DNA from: Agrostemma githago
Lineage: Eukaryota; Streptophyta; Magnoliopsida; Caryophyllales; Caryophyllaceae
NCBI GenBank assembly: GCA_958450325.1
Contig: OY288241.1
Location: forward strand, 52,586,078-52,650,077
Reading direction: 5' to 3'
DNA length: 64,000 bases
Position numbers and translations under genes: made by a program. Each line of letters starts with the position of its first letter. Within the stretch, counting starts at the first letter, position 1. Shown here one piece after another: positions 52,501-63,600 of this stretch. The notes under the pieces were generated by a model. That model ran no database searches and had not been told where the DNA came from. It saw nothing but the letters and a program-made list of their open reading frames with translations.

Positions 52501-52921
52501 TCTCAAGGGATGCAGCGAAGAGATTCTTGAACATGGATGAATCCACTCCCTTGATGGCCATGAATTCCTTGAAGGCCCGTACATGTAGTAACGGGTCTTC
52601 AGTCCCCTCGAACATGGGCAAACCTGTGAGGTTCAGGTTTGCGGGCAGTTTGTCACTCACCGTGGAGTACTCTCGGCTATTCTCCCGGTGGATATTGTTA
52701 CTCCCAGTCAAATGGACTTGTTCTTCTAACCGGCGCACTGCGATGACCAGTTCAGTTATGGGCCCCGTAGTCTCGACATTAGGAGTCCCTTGCTCCACCG
52801 TAGCTAGGCGAGCAACAATGGCCACTTGGCCAGCCCTCATTTCGGTCAGTTGGGCTTCGATATCGGTCTGCTTCGCGACCATGGCGTCCAAAGCGGTTTG
52901 TAGGCTGTTCAAAGTAGCCAT
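46505..52921 (-). CDS. gag-pol polyprotein of the Tat/Ogre element, intact
   Basis: One frame of 2138 residues, start MATLNSLQTAL. N-terminal coiled coil (about 1-70), gag domain (about 100-255), a C/H zinc-knuckle-like CQYHRGNGHDTEKC (about 348-361), protease with VDDGSAVNVLP (about 589-599) and LLGRPW. Next is an SE-repeat acidic tract (about 928-942), then reverse transcriptase (about 1130-1320) with YVDDM near 1270. Two RNase H domains follow. The first (about 1410-1490) lacks the usual catalytic acidic start (it reads LYLTTTETAMGAML). The second (about 1560-1680) has FDGAS, AAEYEA, HGDSS and FADALSK, so D, E, D, D are present. Integrase has the HHCC zinc site (about 1787-1828) and a D, D, E core (GIDIIG, SDHGTHF, NGAVEAANK). 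A degenerate first and intact second RNase H is the Tat-lineage signature. All functions for reverse transcription and integration appear present. Confidence 0.95.
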   Translation of the reverse strand: MATLNSLQTALDAMVAKQTDIEAQLTEMRAGQVAIVARLATVEQGTPNVETTGPITELVIAVRRLEEQVHLTGSNNIHRENSREYSTVSDKLPANLNLTGLPMFEGTEDPLLHVRAFKEFMAIKGVDSSMFKNLFAASLEKHPRAWYYRLDPKKYPTWDDVATEFARNYADNTEIQTTMRSLEVMAQEPKEGFTKYLQRWRAESVKLVDKPNEKTLVEAFVKNLLPSYRVHLRYAVIPNFTTLTEMGMRIEDDLRLESLTKATSKGYQGASSSATKPQAATRSIFDAVNLLDAPSKKNTPPRVFTDIGTTYTYALQRLSSKGLIQPIGPTPEVPVERRSKNYNAQAYCQYHRGNGHDTEKCWKLKHLIQDLIESGKIPLPGDKPSNKENPFSSHAIFAGEVIDCSHLISPYIPQVNGIWFDDEDDIYLAKGEAVPITPEQIREVKTRVLASNNLGRPYLATSTRDTSIPTTITDPLRMEVAPEEPTAETAVVKQLKRTRVDLTIWQLLVSSQEHREALTKALDQVKIDSLATPAEMVATVLPHLKGKAKVGGPMITFSEVDLPPFGTSHNLALYITVICRGKYLPMTLVDDGSAVNVLPLRTAKALGITEADYIPTAQTIQAFDGSPKSVAGAIKLTIITGPVEKELEFQVIDVTSSFNLLLGRPWIHAVKAVSSTLHRKIKMPLLDGIITLEATPMTVASCNATGRTDLWGFDFVGMIKEEYLFRPYFTTSIDTMLQNLGYLPGATSRPDLPAGKIIEVLKDEDSHFGLGYALTPDNVVRAGIEKACNIMKGIYLSPYSPRLSDYFVTPVFGAVQVGLYQPNATHLGTHLARDCNYIPDEVFTLTQSDGADDAEPVLGLLFGEDTVAPTPKEDLVNLILRSNRFDPTKLISDVGSETGKRAWRKTVKWTDSQGRIYKLVAGEGDMPESESESESESESESEVESREVGARVTPVTPLPSIIPAASTSGSVPSALPIPPLTNDQMAALFELFSKFSINNNNRSAYDLSLLNPAFKNDLCYDIEKSDEQVPLPPHLIEQLEQRESRNPVIEETESINVGTTLEPQILKIGLSLDPEEKQEFINLLQEFKDVFAWSYKDMPGIDREIAEHRIPIKDGCKPVKQKLRRMRPEWSLKVKEEVDKQFKAGFIQVSEYPDWVANIVPVPKKDGKVRVCVDFRDLNKASPKDDFPLPHIDILVDNTADHALLSFMDGYAGYNQIKMAEEDMSKTTFTTPWGTYCYTVMPFGLINAGATYQRTATTLLHDMMHKEVEVYVDDMIVKSKERDGHITALRKFFTRLRKYNMRLNPQKCSFGVTSGKLLGHIVSQRGIEVDPAKIKAITEMQAPKTEKEIRGFLGKVQYISRFISKLTMVCEPIFKKLKVGERVLWDDKCQAAFDKIKEILSAPPVLMPPQPGLPLSLYLTTTETAMGAMLAQTVDSEERAIYYISKNFLEYECKYTMLEKTCLALVWATKKLRHYMLSYEVHVLSKMDPIRYLFEKPILNGRISRWTLMLAEFDLKFVPLKAIKGRIVAEFLADSPVTEEGHTDTWSFPDEDIFHTDAETWDLYFDGASNFRGFGVGILLISPRGEHTPVSIKLDFDVTNNAAEYEACIHGLQAAANLGITNLRVHGDSSLVINQALQKWKTRNANLVAYQARVRDLEKQFQRVEYIYLPREENQFADALSKLASLLNIPDHVTSMPICVERRSEPAYVHDIEDIEITDPEPWYQAVLTYLTNGAYPPGTESRAKKALRRLATQFIRTDDGQLYKKTAQGALLLCVDKYKAEKVMAEVHDGENGPHMNAHMLVRKIMRLGYYWNTMEADCQLYVKHCHNCQIFGNVQHMPPSLLYTMTSPWPFSTWGIDIIGKVNPSGTGGHCFILVAIDYFTKWVEAESYRILNAKHVVKFIQNKIICRYGIPHELISDHGTHFQAETAALLAKYKIQRHTSSPYRPQTNGAVEAANKTIVTILKKMADNYRDWPDKIPFALWGYRTSIRTATGATPYYLTYGMEAVQPVELEVPSLRILLESQVPEADWVRARYDSLVLLDERRSRALNNIQIYQKRIQRAFNKRVRPRNIKEGDLVLKSVRALLPVDPRGKFKPNWAGPYLVKKILSGGAVMLTDLDGNEFVNPTNLDQLKRYYP

Positions 52922-54089
52922 CCTTCGAGCGTGTCTGGTTGCCGGTGGCCTGTCTGTAAGAACACCGCGTAATCAGAAACTGAACCCAGGTCTGTGGAAA
53001 AGGAAAGGAAAAGTATATCCCGAGCGACACTAGGAAAGAAGACTAAAGACTCGAGAAGGACATCTAGACGGATGACTCGATGGGTGGTATAACTTCCTTA
53101 AGATTTTGGCTTTGTGGGCCTAATCCCGTTCGAAGGAAGGTCCATGTGAGACTTTTCCCCAGACTTTTGACTCGAGTGTATGGACGGACTTTCCTTTGTA
53201 GGGGTATGCCCTACGCTGGTCGGTCGTGCCTTGACTGATAAGGCGGACTCGAGAAAAGGGGGAAACTCGCGATATAGGATCAGCGGAGTTTCGACGCTAT
53301 AGACCTTCGACATACTATGCAAAGACCCGACACACGGCTAGACGGTGGGTCCTATAATAAGGAAGGTTTACTAGGATAGTTGGATGTTTGAAATTTGAAT
53401 GTTGAATGAGCGGAAGAATTTCCGGGAGTTTTGAAAAAAACGGAATTCCGAAAACCAAGATTAGAATTTTGAAAAAAAATTCAGAAAATCGAGATGGTGT
53501 TGGAAATTCACGAATTAAAATGGGCAGCATGCCGACTAGAGAAAAAGGATATTTTGAGTCAAATCAGTTGATCCTAAATTTCGGCGGCATTCCGAGTTTT
53601 GAAAATTGGATATTTTGAAAAGACGGGTCCCGAAACGGACAGCATTTCGGGTTTTTCAAAATTTGGGTGTTTTTGGAAAGATGCATTTTTGAAATGACGG
53701 TTTTTTTTAAAAAAATGGCACGGAAACCAAGTAGCATGTAGTCAAACAAGCAGTATAACGACGCTCATGTATGCTTTACACTAAGTCTCGGTCGGTCACA
53801 ATAGGGTCTATACCAACAACGATCGCATTCTCACGAAACGGGACGGACTTCCTAGCCGATTTGGAACTAGGACCTGCCGTAAAACCCCGGTGAGTTCCGC
53901 CATCGAAGTCTTTAGCGCACCCATGTAGGAATGCACCGTGGTATAGTGGGACGTCGGTCACAAGTAACCGGCCCGGGCAAAATTTGGGTTATGCATGAAC
54001 CATTAAACTAATGCGCACACACTAATATTCGAACGATTTCTCTTCGAGTCTCGCCCTAGGAACCCCGATGCCATGTAGTACATCAGGTA
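52922..54089 (-). other. 5' leader of the Tat/Ogre element
   Basis: About 1.17 kb between the primer site and the gag start. No supported gene; small frames are unremarkable. It holds repeated GGAATTCC/TTTTGAAAA-like words around 53400-53700. Confidence 0.55.
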
Positions 54090-54107
54090 TCCCCAGCGGA
54101 GTCGCCA
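54090..54107 (-). other. Primer-binding site of the Tat/Ogre element
   Basis: Minus-strand TGGCGACTCCGCTGGGGA, three bases inside the 5' LTR. This is the type used by Ogre/Tat elements, which I associate with tRNA-Arg; the exact tRNA should be checked. Confidence 0.75.
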
Positions 54108-54110
54108 AAT

Positions 54111-57054
54111 TGTGGACATGACGTAGGTCCACCCCGACGCGGCCACGCGCGGGTTTGGGTAGGCGAATGAATCTCGTGGTGAGATTGTTCTCGGGTTCGA
54201 AATTTAAGTCAAAATGGAGTCGCCACCGAATTTTGTGGTTATTCGGAACCATACGAGCCCACTCTATGTCGTCATGGGCTTTACACAAAGTAAGCCCACT
54301 TCGATTTCAGAGTTTATTGGGCTCGTCCCTTTGCATTGCAATATCGATACCGTATAAACCGGCTTTCGTATATAGAATGACTCTCGTGCGCCAAGGGTTT
54401 CGGACATCCGGAAACCAAAGTTTCTGAGTAAGGGGTGAGGGTACGTGTTGGGAAGCCCACTAAGGACACCCAACCCCGCCCGCACATGGCGGCCTCTACT
54501 AAGACATCGTTCGTGTTCGTGTGTGCGCGCTAGTAAAACGATTAAATGATATGCAAACAGCGTTTTCGGGCTAGGCATATTAATAGTATGTGAACTACGT
54601 CATTTAATGCATCTTATTTTTGGTCAAAGTGATTTAGCATGCGAGGTTCGTTTATAAAGCGTAAAAGCAAGTAAATAAACAAAGCTCGAAAGTAAACAAA
54701 AAAGTAACGTACAAGTTACACGGGCGGAAATACAACCCGGAATTCACAATACAACGTTACGTAAAAGTAATAAAAACAACGTGATACAATAGTAGGGACG
54801 GACCCGTATGTAAACTAGACCGCGAAATGTGTAGATGGACTAACCCCGATTAAATACACATTATATCGTGTACTAAACGAAGGACGGAAATACGAGACTA
54901 CGGCATATTGCTAGCCCGATCTCATATCCCGTAGTCTTGTCCCGACTCATCATGTCAAAAGGTGATCAAAGTCGTTCTACGTGTCGTGTTGTGCATGGTT
55001 TTGAAAATAGGTTAGTCACGTGATAGTCTTTACACGTGATGACTAATGTCGATAAAAAGATGAGGCTTGAAAGGTGTGTCAAGGCTCTCGGTCACGGGGC
55101 TACAGGGCTCACTCGGTCGAGTCATGGTCTGACTCGGTCGAGTGCGTCCTAAAAGAAATTTCTGCCCACGGTTTGGGGTGTTACTCGGTCGAGTGGTAGG
55201 TATACTCGACCGAGCAGCACCTGTACGAGCTATGACTCGTGTTTTATGTGTCTTAAATCGAGAGTTGGCCGAATTAAATTAAAATATTGACGAATTTAGA
55301 TTTAATTCGGTTTGCCGGTAATATAATCATGTCTCATATGATTGTAGTACAGTTATCGGATTTTCGGAAAAGGAGTTGCCACGATAAACGTGGGTTTTGG
55401 AAAATGGATTCACGTGATTGACTTTACACGTGTCGACTAAGAGTCGTAAAAACAGGACGAGGCTTAAATGTTGCATTTAAGCTCTCGGTTTTCTGGGTTA
55501 CAGGACCCACTCGGTCGAGTCATGGTCTGACTCGGTCGAGTGTGCCCTCAAAAAGTAATCTGCCCAGCTTTATGGACATTACTCAATCGAGTGGCCTATG
55601 CACTCGGTCGAGTAGTCCCTGTACGAGTGTTAGCTCGTTTCGTTTTTGGGGTTGAAAACGACGGTCGGTCGAGTTAAATACAAATATCGCATGATTTGAA
55701 TTTAACTCAACCTCCGGTACTATAATCGTGTACATGTACGATTATAATACCGTTGTCGGGACTTTATGAAATGTTTGTGTTAGAAAATTTGAATTAGTAA
55801 CGGAATGCTTCCCTCTACGTCACGACATCGAAACTAACCCCTTCGGGTTATGTGATGTCGGTTTTCGTGTCAACGGGTTCCGCACTAATTGAAATGGGAT
55901 CGAATGCGTTCAACTACGATTAGTCACGATCACGTCACGCCTTTGAGCACATTGGGGCGGGGCTCCTCGAAAGGGCTCCACCTCCGTCGTTGCTCGTAAA
56001 AGGATTAGACGGACTTTAGGCGACAATTATAGTCAAACGTATCCGAAACCGAGATTTTGATACTAATTATATATATATACGCGGTATGATTACAATGTTA
56101 GTAACGAAATGTAAAAGTTAGTATGCAAAAAAGTAAAATGTTAGAATGTTAGAGTTAGAGTGTTAGGATTACGATATTAATATAAGTACAAAATAAATGA
56201 TACAAAAACATAAGCGAAAACAACAAAGATAGAAACGGGGTTTGGGACACCCTCAACATACATGCTTAGTAGGGACCTCGGAAACGGGCTCGCAAATAGT
56301 GACGGGACTATGGAGTATCGAGGATGTATGTAAGTTATGGTGTGTGTGTGTGTTGTCGGTTTATCGAGGGACAAGAGACTCGGTTTGTGTGTATGTTTGC
56401 TTAGGGTTGTAGAGTAGGGAGTATGGCTGAAATGTGGGGTAAATGTAGGTAGAAAATGAGGGTGAAGAGGTTGATCAAAGTTGGGAAAAAGGTTCTTGAA
56501 ATGAGTGAAGGTCATGGGGTATTTATAGAGTTTATCCCACGACCTAGGGTCACTCGATCGAGTGGCCCTAGTGCACTCGGTCGAGTGCCCTAGAAAATGG
56601 GCCTGATCCGGTTTTTGACGCTCCACTCGACCGAGTGGGTCAATCCACTCGATCGAGTGGATCAGAAAATCCGAGATAAAAGAGGAAAGGTTGACTTGGT
56701 TGATTTGGTATCTTTTTTGAAATGGATTTGGGCGCCAGCTTCTAGAAGGTCCCACTTAGGCTGATTTTTGTGACGGGTTCGTCTTTGACCGGGTTTTGAC
56801 CCGGTCGCCAAAAGACGGGATTTATTTTTGGTGTCGGTTTTGGCCCAAATTAGTCTTATTTTGCTCGGAACGACCCGCTGGGCCTGAATTTGATGTCTGT
56901 TTTGTGAGGTTATTACTCCGCTAAAAGTCCATGTCAGATATTATTGATTTCGGGTCCAAATCCGAGTATACTAAGTCACGTTTGCGTCCGATCATCATCG
57001 GGTGTTTGTCGGGAACTGCTATAGACACTAGCAGGCAAAATGCGGGTGTCTACA
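54111..57054 (-). repeat. 5' LTR of the Tat/Ogre element
   Basis: Near-identical to 40538-43479. Contains the same downstream paired palindromes (55110-55613). Confidence 0.95.
56520..56659 (-). promoter_or_regulatory. LTR promoter (5' LTR): TATA box with four ACTCG-NN-CGAGT palindromes
   Basis: CTATAAATA (minus) at 56520-56528; palindromes at 56551-56564, 56574-56587, 56624-56637 and 56646-56659. This copy would drive the genomic RNA of the element. Confidence 0.75.
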
Positions 57055-57059
57055 AAAAT

Positions 57060-57652
57060 AATCTAGGGTAATGTATGGTGCTTAAACAATACAAGGGAGG
57101 AGTATTTATAAGGTTACAAGAATGAAGGAGGAAGAAAAAAGTCACGCGGCTACAGCACAGGCCATCCCGTCCGGGATGAAATGGTCCTATCCGGGACGGA
57201 GTGATCCCGCCCGGGACGGGTTGGTCCCACCCGGAACGGGTCCAAAACAGAACCTTCGCATTTTGTGCACCTCATCCCGGACGGGATGAGGTCCTTCCCG
57301 TCGGGGATGGGTCTTGTAGGCCTCCAATATGATCTTTAAGGTTCCTCCTTGCTTCTCATGGGCTTCTCATCGATTCTCGGGGCTCGGGATCGAGTCTAAA
57401 GGGCTCGCGATCGGGTCCCTAGGTCTCGGGATCGAATCCAAGGCATCGAGTGATCGTTCCTTCACTTCGGTGGCTCCAAAAAGTGTATGAAACGAGTCGG
57501 AATCGTTCCAATTCTTCATGAATGGTCTCGGGAACCTGAAACGAACTAGAGGAAGCATAAGTAGCCCATGAACCGCTCCCAAGGAGCGATTCCGCAAGGA
57601 AAATGGGACCAAAACACAACAAACTAGGCACTACAAACTACACTTATCAACT
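57060..57652 (-). repeat. Last piece of the 3' LTR of element B, with its promoter
   Basis: Resumes after the AAAAT duplication and ends CTACACTTATCA at 57652. TATA-like TATAAATA (minus) lies at 57103-57110. Upstream in element direction are ATCCCG-TC-CGGGAT (57167-57180), a decayed copy, TCCCG-CC-CGGGA (near 57208), a TCCCACCCGGAA variant, and ATCCCG-GA-CGGGAT (57275-57290). Compared with A, the arms are mostly kept and the central pair differs. Confidence 0.8.
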
Positions 57653-60600
57653 CCCCCACACTTAACCCTTACTCGCCCTCGAGTAATCACAAACTAACTA
57701 CTAAACTAGCCGAGCGGGTATTAGCGCACCCTACGCCCTTTCAACTCACGCGAGAACACTTAGAGGACAAGTGCTCTCCGCAAGGCAAGTGGGGTCTTGC
57801 GACAAAACCGTGGATGCAACCGGACACAAAAACACATAAACAAACAAACACACAAATAAACAAACAAAAGGTTGCACCCAAAAAGAAACAAATACCGCTT
57901 CCCTCTAAAAAGCGGTGCAAGAAGCACCAGTTTAGGACTCAAGGCAAGTGACAACGTTCCCAAGCTAGCAATACAAACCAAAATGGACAACACCCTAATA
58001 GTATGACGACAAAGCAACAAAAACGTTGGTAACTTACCTAGGTTCCTCCTAACCTTCTAGGAACGTACTACGAGACGATCGGCGGGATGGAAAAAGAATG
58101 AACCACGGTGTTAGTTGACACTGTAGGTAACTGAGACCCCGCCCCCTTTAGCGATGAGCCAAGAGGGTCGTCCCATGCCCAAAACCGCCCAACTAGTCCA
58201 AGTAAAAAGGTGGATATGATTGCAAAATGAGGGAAGACCGACCATTACCGCTATCATCCTTCCTAGGGACTCGGTCCTTTGGTAGGCTCTTCACGGTAAT
58301 GATCGGAAAAAGGCTTATTTTAGAGATGTGGGGATTATTTTTGTGAGACGGTTTTCTTTTGGCATTTTTCTTTCTTTTGCATTTTTGCCTTGTGTGTTGC
58401 TATGCCATTTCTTTTTCATCTTTTGTATTTTCTTTTTGGCTTTTTGTGCCTTTTCTTTTTCTTCAATCTTTTCTTTCTTTCATTTTCTTTCTTTTTCATT
58501 GTTTGCCCTTTTGGCTAGATTTGAGTTGTAGGCATTTCTTCTTGCAACTAAGAAAGAGATTTCAACAATTTGCATCTTATTTTGTGGATATGTGTAGGAG
58601 GTAGGGGAATGGGAGAGTCGGGAGCGCGCTTTCCCTTCAAACCTACAAAAAGGGGAGAACTTGGACTAATCAAACAATCTCTAACATGGTCACCTAAGAA
58701 ACGAGACTCGGCAACCAAGGCCTTTTCACACTATGGGTGGTCATAATGGTCAAAATGCAAATCCCGTAGTAAATCCCTAGTAAGCGAGGTGGACTCGAGG
58801 TAAGAAACCAACGAAATCATTGATTTAGGGTCATTCTACTAGACTAAAGTCCAAGACTCGACTCATATTACTAGAAGGGGAAAGTAAACAATTGCACACT
58901 AGCCTCTAAACCGGGTTTTCGAAAACCGTTTACACACTAGACACAAGTACACATCACAAAACAAAGACACGACAAAAACGAAAGAAAAATAGATCAAAGG
59001 CAACAAAACAAAACAAAACAAAACAAACACACAAAGAGAACAAACACCACCCCGAATTTCTAAATAAGCGACCAATCACCCACTAATATGCACAAAGCTC
59101 CACCCGAGCACACATCATCACAAATATCCTCCACACTCCACTAGAGAAAAAGAGGAAAAAGGGATAGAAAGGCGTTACCGGATGTCTTGAAAGCCTTCCA
59201 AAGTCGACGGTGATTAGGCGACCTACACGGAAAAAGGGAGGCAAGCACACACAACACAACGCAACGACACAAAAAGAGAAAGACACAAAAGAAAATCTTT
59301 TTGATTTTTGTGAAAAAAATTCAATTTTTTAGAGTTTTTAAAGATTTTTCGAAAAAAAACTACGAAAATAAAACTAACTACGATAGAATATCGCTCCCCC
59401 ACACTTAAACCGAGCAATGTCCTCATGCTCGACCGTAGTGTATGGAGGCACAAAATAAAAGAAACTACGAAAATAAAGCTAAAAATCAAAAAGAAAAGTG
59501 GAGAAAAGGGTAAAAAGTGTCCGGTCGGGGCGTAGTCAAGTCACCATGGGCCGAGACAAGAAAAGATATGGATGGGGGAAGAAATAAAAAGAAATAAATA
59601 AAAGGAAATGGGAGGGGAGGACTAGGTGTAATCAAGTCACCTAGCCCGGATTCCGCCCAAATCCGACTAAATCCTACAAAAAGGGTGAAAATCATGTAAA
59701 TTTGGATTTTGAAATGACTTTCGATGTAGTCACGTCATCGAGAGTCAGGAGCAACAATTACCAAGGCTCCGAGGGCCACCATGACACAAAAGTGTATAAG
59801 GGGAAGGGAATAAACAAAGGAAGACAAGCTATAAAAGACGGAAAAGAAAAGATAGTTGTCGTACCATGCGGGTAGCAACTCACTCGCTCCATCGTCTCAT
59901 GGGTCGATATCGGCACGTAGCTAGTCGTCGTCATTGCTATTCCCCTCCAATCACGATAGGGTTCCATGATTGGAGCACAAAGGTAAAAGGAGGTGGGTTT
60001 TGATGTAAAAGTCGGTGTAAAGTGAAGAGAAAATGAGGTGAATATGTGTATATGAAGTGTAGGGGCCATATGACATGGGTAAGGATAGGTAGGGAGGTTG
60101 GGAGGGGGTATAAAGTGGTAGGGTGGGCTCAAATGACAAAGAAAAGGCCAAAGGAGGAACAAGGCATCATCTCGGTCGAGATGGATGGTCCCGGTCGGGA
60201 TGACATGCCCGTCCCGTCGGGAAGCCCTCGTCCCGGTCGGGATGACACTCCAGAGAACCCCATTTTTGGCACACTCATCCCGATCGGGATGACATCCTTC
60301 CCGGTCGGGATGGTTCATCCTTCCCGGTCGGGATGCACTCTTCTCGGTCGGGAAGAGTCTCCTAACCCTCTATAACTCCAAAAGCTCGTTACAAGCCCCT
60401 TCGCACGATCCAAGCTCTAACAATAACCCCTCCTCTCTAGAATTCATATTCACTTCACACCTATCAAATGGGCTCAAAACATTCATCAAAATCCCTCCCT
60501 TACATCACTCAACAAAATACCAAATCACAAGAATTTCACAAAACCTAAAAATATTACACGGAAGAGATATATACAATAGGACGGTTCTTTTGGAACTCCG
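57653..60600 (-). other. 3' internal non-coding region of element B
   Basis: Parallel to 30248-33304 of A: a purine tract next to the LTR, ACAAACAAAC runs, a plus-strand pyrimidine-rich tract (about 58340-58520) and a palindrome array (60169-60355). The 186-codon frame at 59758-60318 reads through the array and is not credible. Confidence 0.6.
60169..60355 (-). repeat. Internal palindrome array of element B, including a variant changed in both arms
   Basis: About eight copies of the TCCCG-GT-CGGGA motif. The first, ATCTCG-GT-CGAGAT at 60169-60182, has C to T in the left arm and the complementary G to A in the right arm, so it stays a palindrome. Confidence 0.8.
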
Positions 60601-63600
60601 TCAAACCAAAGATGGTGCACTCTTCAATTCTTTTTCAACAACACTATAACCAATTCCATCGCCATCAAGGTCACGAAGAAACAAAACGAAGGCTCTTGCA
60701 AAGTCTTCAATCAAGCTAGTGGAATACCAACCTCCACTCCAAGGATCATCACATCCTAGCTTCGACGTTCCCGGGGCATCCCGATCTACTAAGTTTAATG
60801 GCTTGAACTTGTACTTTCGCTCCTTCAATATATACCCAAACGTCCATCTATCCTCATGTGGCCCCAAGGGAGGCTCATCTTCCTTCTTGTCTTGGCACTT
60901 GTCTTCAAACTCATGATATGGGCACTCATCCGCCCCAATCTCGGAATCATCGTCCTCAATTCCACAGAAGTCGTTCTTCAAGCTTTTACTCGTCCCATCC
61001 CCTAGACCGATGTCTTTCACGGAGTGGATCATTTTACAAGACTCATCATTAGTAGGCGAAGTGTTGCCGTGGAGGTCAAACACGAGCTTCTCGTCGCCTA
61101 GCTCAAATGTGATCCTACCGTTCTTTACATCGATCATAGCACCGGCGGTGTGTAGAAATGGGCGCCCAAGGATAATGGGAGTGATAGCATCTTCCGGCAT
61201 GTCAAGCACAAGGAAATCGACCGGAATGAAGAACTTCCCGATTCTTATTGGCACATCTTCCAACATCCCCAAAGGTCGGTTGAGGGAACTATCGGCCATT
61301 TGGAGTGTAATGGAAGTACTTTTTAGCTCCTTCATCCCAAGTCGCTCACAAATGGAATAGGGAATGATGCTTACACTCGCACCCAAATCACATAGTGCTC
61401 TCTCGATCTTGAAGTTGCCTATGGTGCAAGGGATCGAGAAACTACCCGGATCCTTCAACTTGGGAAGCGTAGAACCTTGAATAAGCTCGCTCACCACTCT
61501 TGTGAACGCTATAGTCTCTTCCTTGTCGACGGATCTCTTCCTAGCCAATATTTCTTTCATGAATCTTCCATATGCCGGGATTTGGGTAAGTAGCTCGGTA
61601 AATGGGACACTCACATCCAATTTCTTCACAATATTAAGGAACTTGTCATATTGGATATCCACCTTGGTCTTCATTTACCTTGTTGGGAAAGGCAACTTGA
61701 TTTGAACCTTGTTTTGCTCAATAGGGGTGGACTTCTCAAATGACACTTTCCTTTTACCCTTGTCTTTTCCTTGAAGTGGGGGAAGCTTGTCTTCTTGGGG
61801 TTTCTCAATCTCCCATAAGACTTGCTCCTCTATTGGATTTCCCAAGCTTGGATCTTCTTGAATTGGAGACACAACTTCTTTCATTGGTACATGCTCATGA
61901 GGGGGTAAGGGGGAGTCAATAGATGAACCACTCCTCGTGGTAATAGCATTCACATGCTCGAATTTCGCCGTTTCACCTTGAGGAGGTAATTGCCCTTTTT
62001 GCCTTGAAGAGCTACCCGAAGCAAGTTGAGCTATTTGGGTCTCGAGCATCTTCATATGAGCATCTCTTGCCAAGTTATCCATTTGAAGTTGAGTAATGAT
62101 TTCTTGTTGGGTTCTTTGTGTCTCCAATTGACTTCTTTGCATGTCCAACATTGACTTTTGCATGTCGAAATCCCGAGGGGAAGATTGTTGGTTATGAGGA
62201 GTGTTTGTGATGGCTAAAGGAATGCCATAATCATGAGTAGGAGACCGACTCCTTGGCTTGCTTTCTTGTCGATTACCTTGGGTTGCTTGTTGTTGTTGAT
62301 GGTTCCCTTGGAACCCATGAGAGTTGCCTTGATTAAGGCCTTGATTATTACCATGGTTGTAGTTTTGATGTCCTTGGTTGTGTTGGTTTCCTTGGAAACC
62401 ACATTGATTAAAATTCCCTTGTTGGAATCCTTGATTGTTGTTGAAGGTACCTTGGTTATTTTGCTTGAAGTTATTGAATGGCCTTGGGTTGCCTTGATAA
62501 CCTTGGTATCCTTGATTGTTGTCCCTTAAGGGAGGTGGAACATAGGGACGGTGTTGTAGAGCTTGTTGTTGAGAAGCTTGATGGGAAGCTTGGTACATAT
62601 TAGGATAAGGGGCACCTTGCTTGAACGTTTGAAAGGCGTTCACTTGCTCAATACTTCCCCGACAATGTATAGGCTCATGTCCAACTATCCCACAAGTATC
62701 GCACATCCCATAATAAGGTGTATGAGTTACAACTCCCAAAGCATTAACTTCATAAATCGAGTGTTGGTTGGAGGAACTAGCGCTTTGAACTTGATTGAGG
62801 TGGCTTTGGAGCTTCTTGTCAATGGTCTCCATGTGAGTTTTTAATTGAGCTCCAAGGTCAATGCTTAGTTGTGTGATAGCATCGACCTCGTGCCTAGCTC
62901 CTCGATTCGCCTTCCTAGGTCTTGAGTATTGGGAATTGTGGACCGCCTTCTCTTCAATTCTTGACCAAGTTTGGTCATCATCCACCTCGGTAAACCTTCC
63001 ATTTGATCCCATGTTGAGTATGGCCCTTGAGTCTTCATATAATCCGTTCCAAAATTGTTGAACAAGGAACCATTGTGATACACTATGGTGAGGACAAGAG
63101 CGGATCAAGGCTTTGAATCTTCCCAAGCTTCATAGAGGCTTTCTTCATCACGTTGTTGGAATCCCGTGATAGAAGCTCTCAATAGATTTGTCTTCTCCGG
63201 GGGATAGAATTGTTGGTAGAAGGCTAAGGCTAGCTTCTTCCAAGTATCAATACCAAGAGTTGCCTTGTCTAACCCTTTGAACCATTGCTTTGCTTTACCG
63301 ATCAAAGAGAAAGGAAATAGTACCCACCGGATTTGGTCTTGGGTTATTCCCAGTTGTGAAATAGCATCACAATAATCCGAAAAGGTTTCCATGTGTTGAT
63401 GAGGATCTTCGGTTGGTAACCCATTAAATTGGCTTCGCTCGACCAATTGGATGAATTGAGTCTTTGCCACAAAGTTGCCGGTATATGCCTCCGGTAAAGC
63501 GGTTGGACCGGGCAAGACATCTTCCGTAAAGGTTAAATGCGAAGAGAACTTAGGCATTATTGGATATGCGGGAGAGGACGGTGTAGATGGTGTTGATGTA

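Larger units (their letters stand above)
40538..57054 (-). mobile_element. Complete, young Tat/Ogre-type LTR retrotransposon with an antisense gene
   Basis: LTRs at 40538-43479 and 54111-57054, TSD AAAAT (40533-40537 and 57055-57059). The only LTR differences I saw are two substitutions (near 40589 and 40850 against their partners) and a 2-bp GT-repeat indel. In element direction (minus): 5' LTR, primer site 54090-54107, about 1.2 kb leader, a single open gag-pol frame (52921 to 46505), then an antisense (plus-strand) DUF7745-like gene (44167-46105), a spacer, a polypurine tract and the 3' LTR. Dual RNase H, an Ogre-like primer site and an antisense ORF all point to the Tat lineage (Ogre/Retand group). 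With everything intact it may still be mobile. Confidence 0.95.

Noticed and set aside
59758..60318. 186-residue plus other frames across the internal palindrome arrays (for example 32624-32893)
   Set aside because: Translations are only the repeated motif (for example HPDRDE-like units) and low-complexity sequence; not conserved between A and B.
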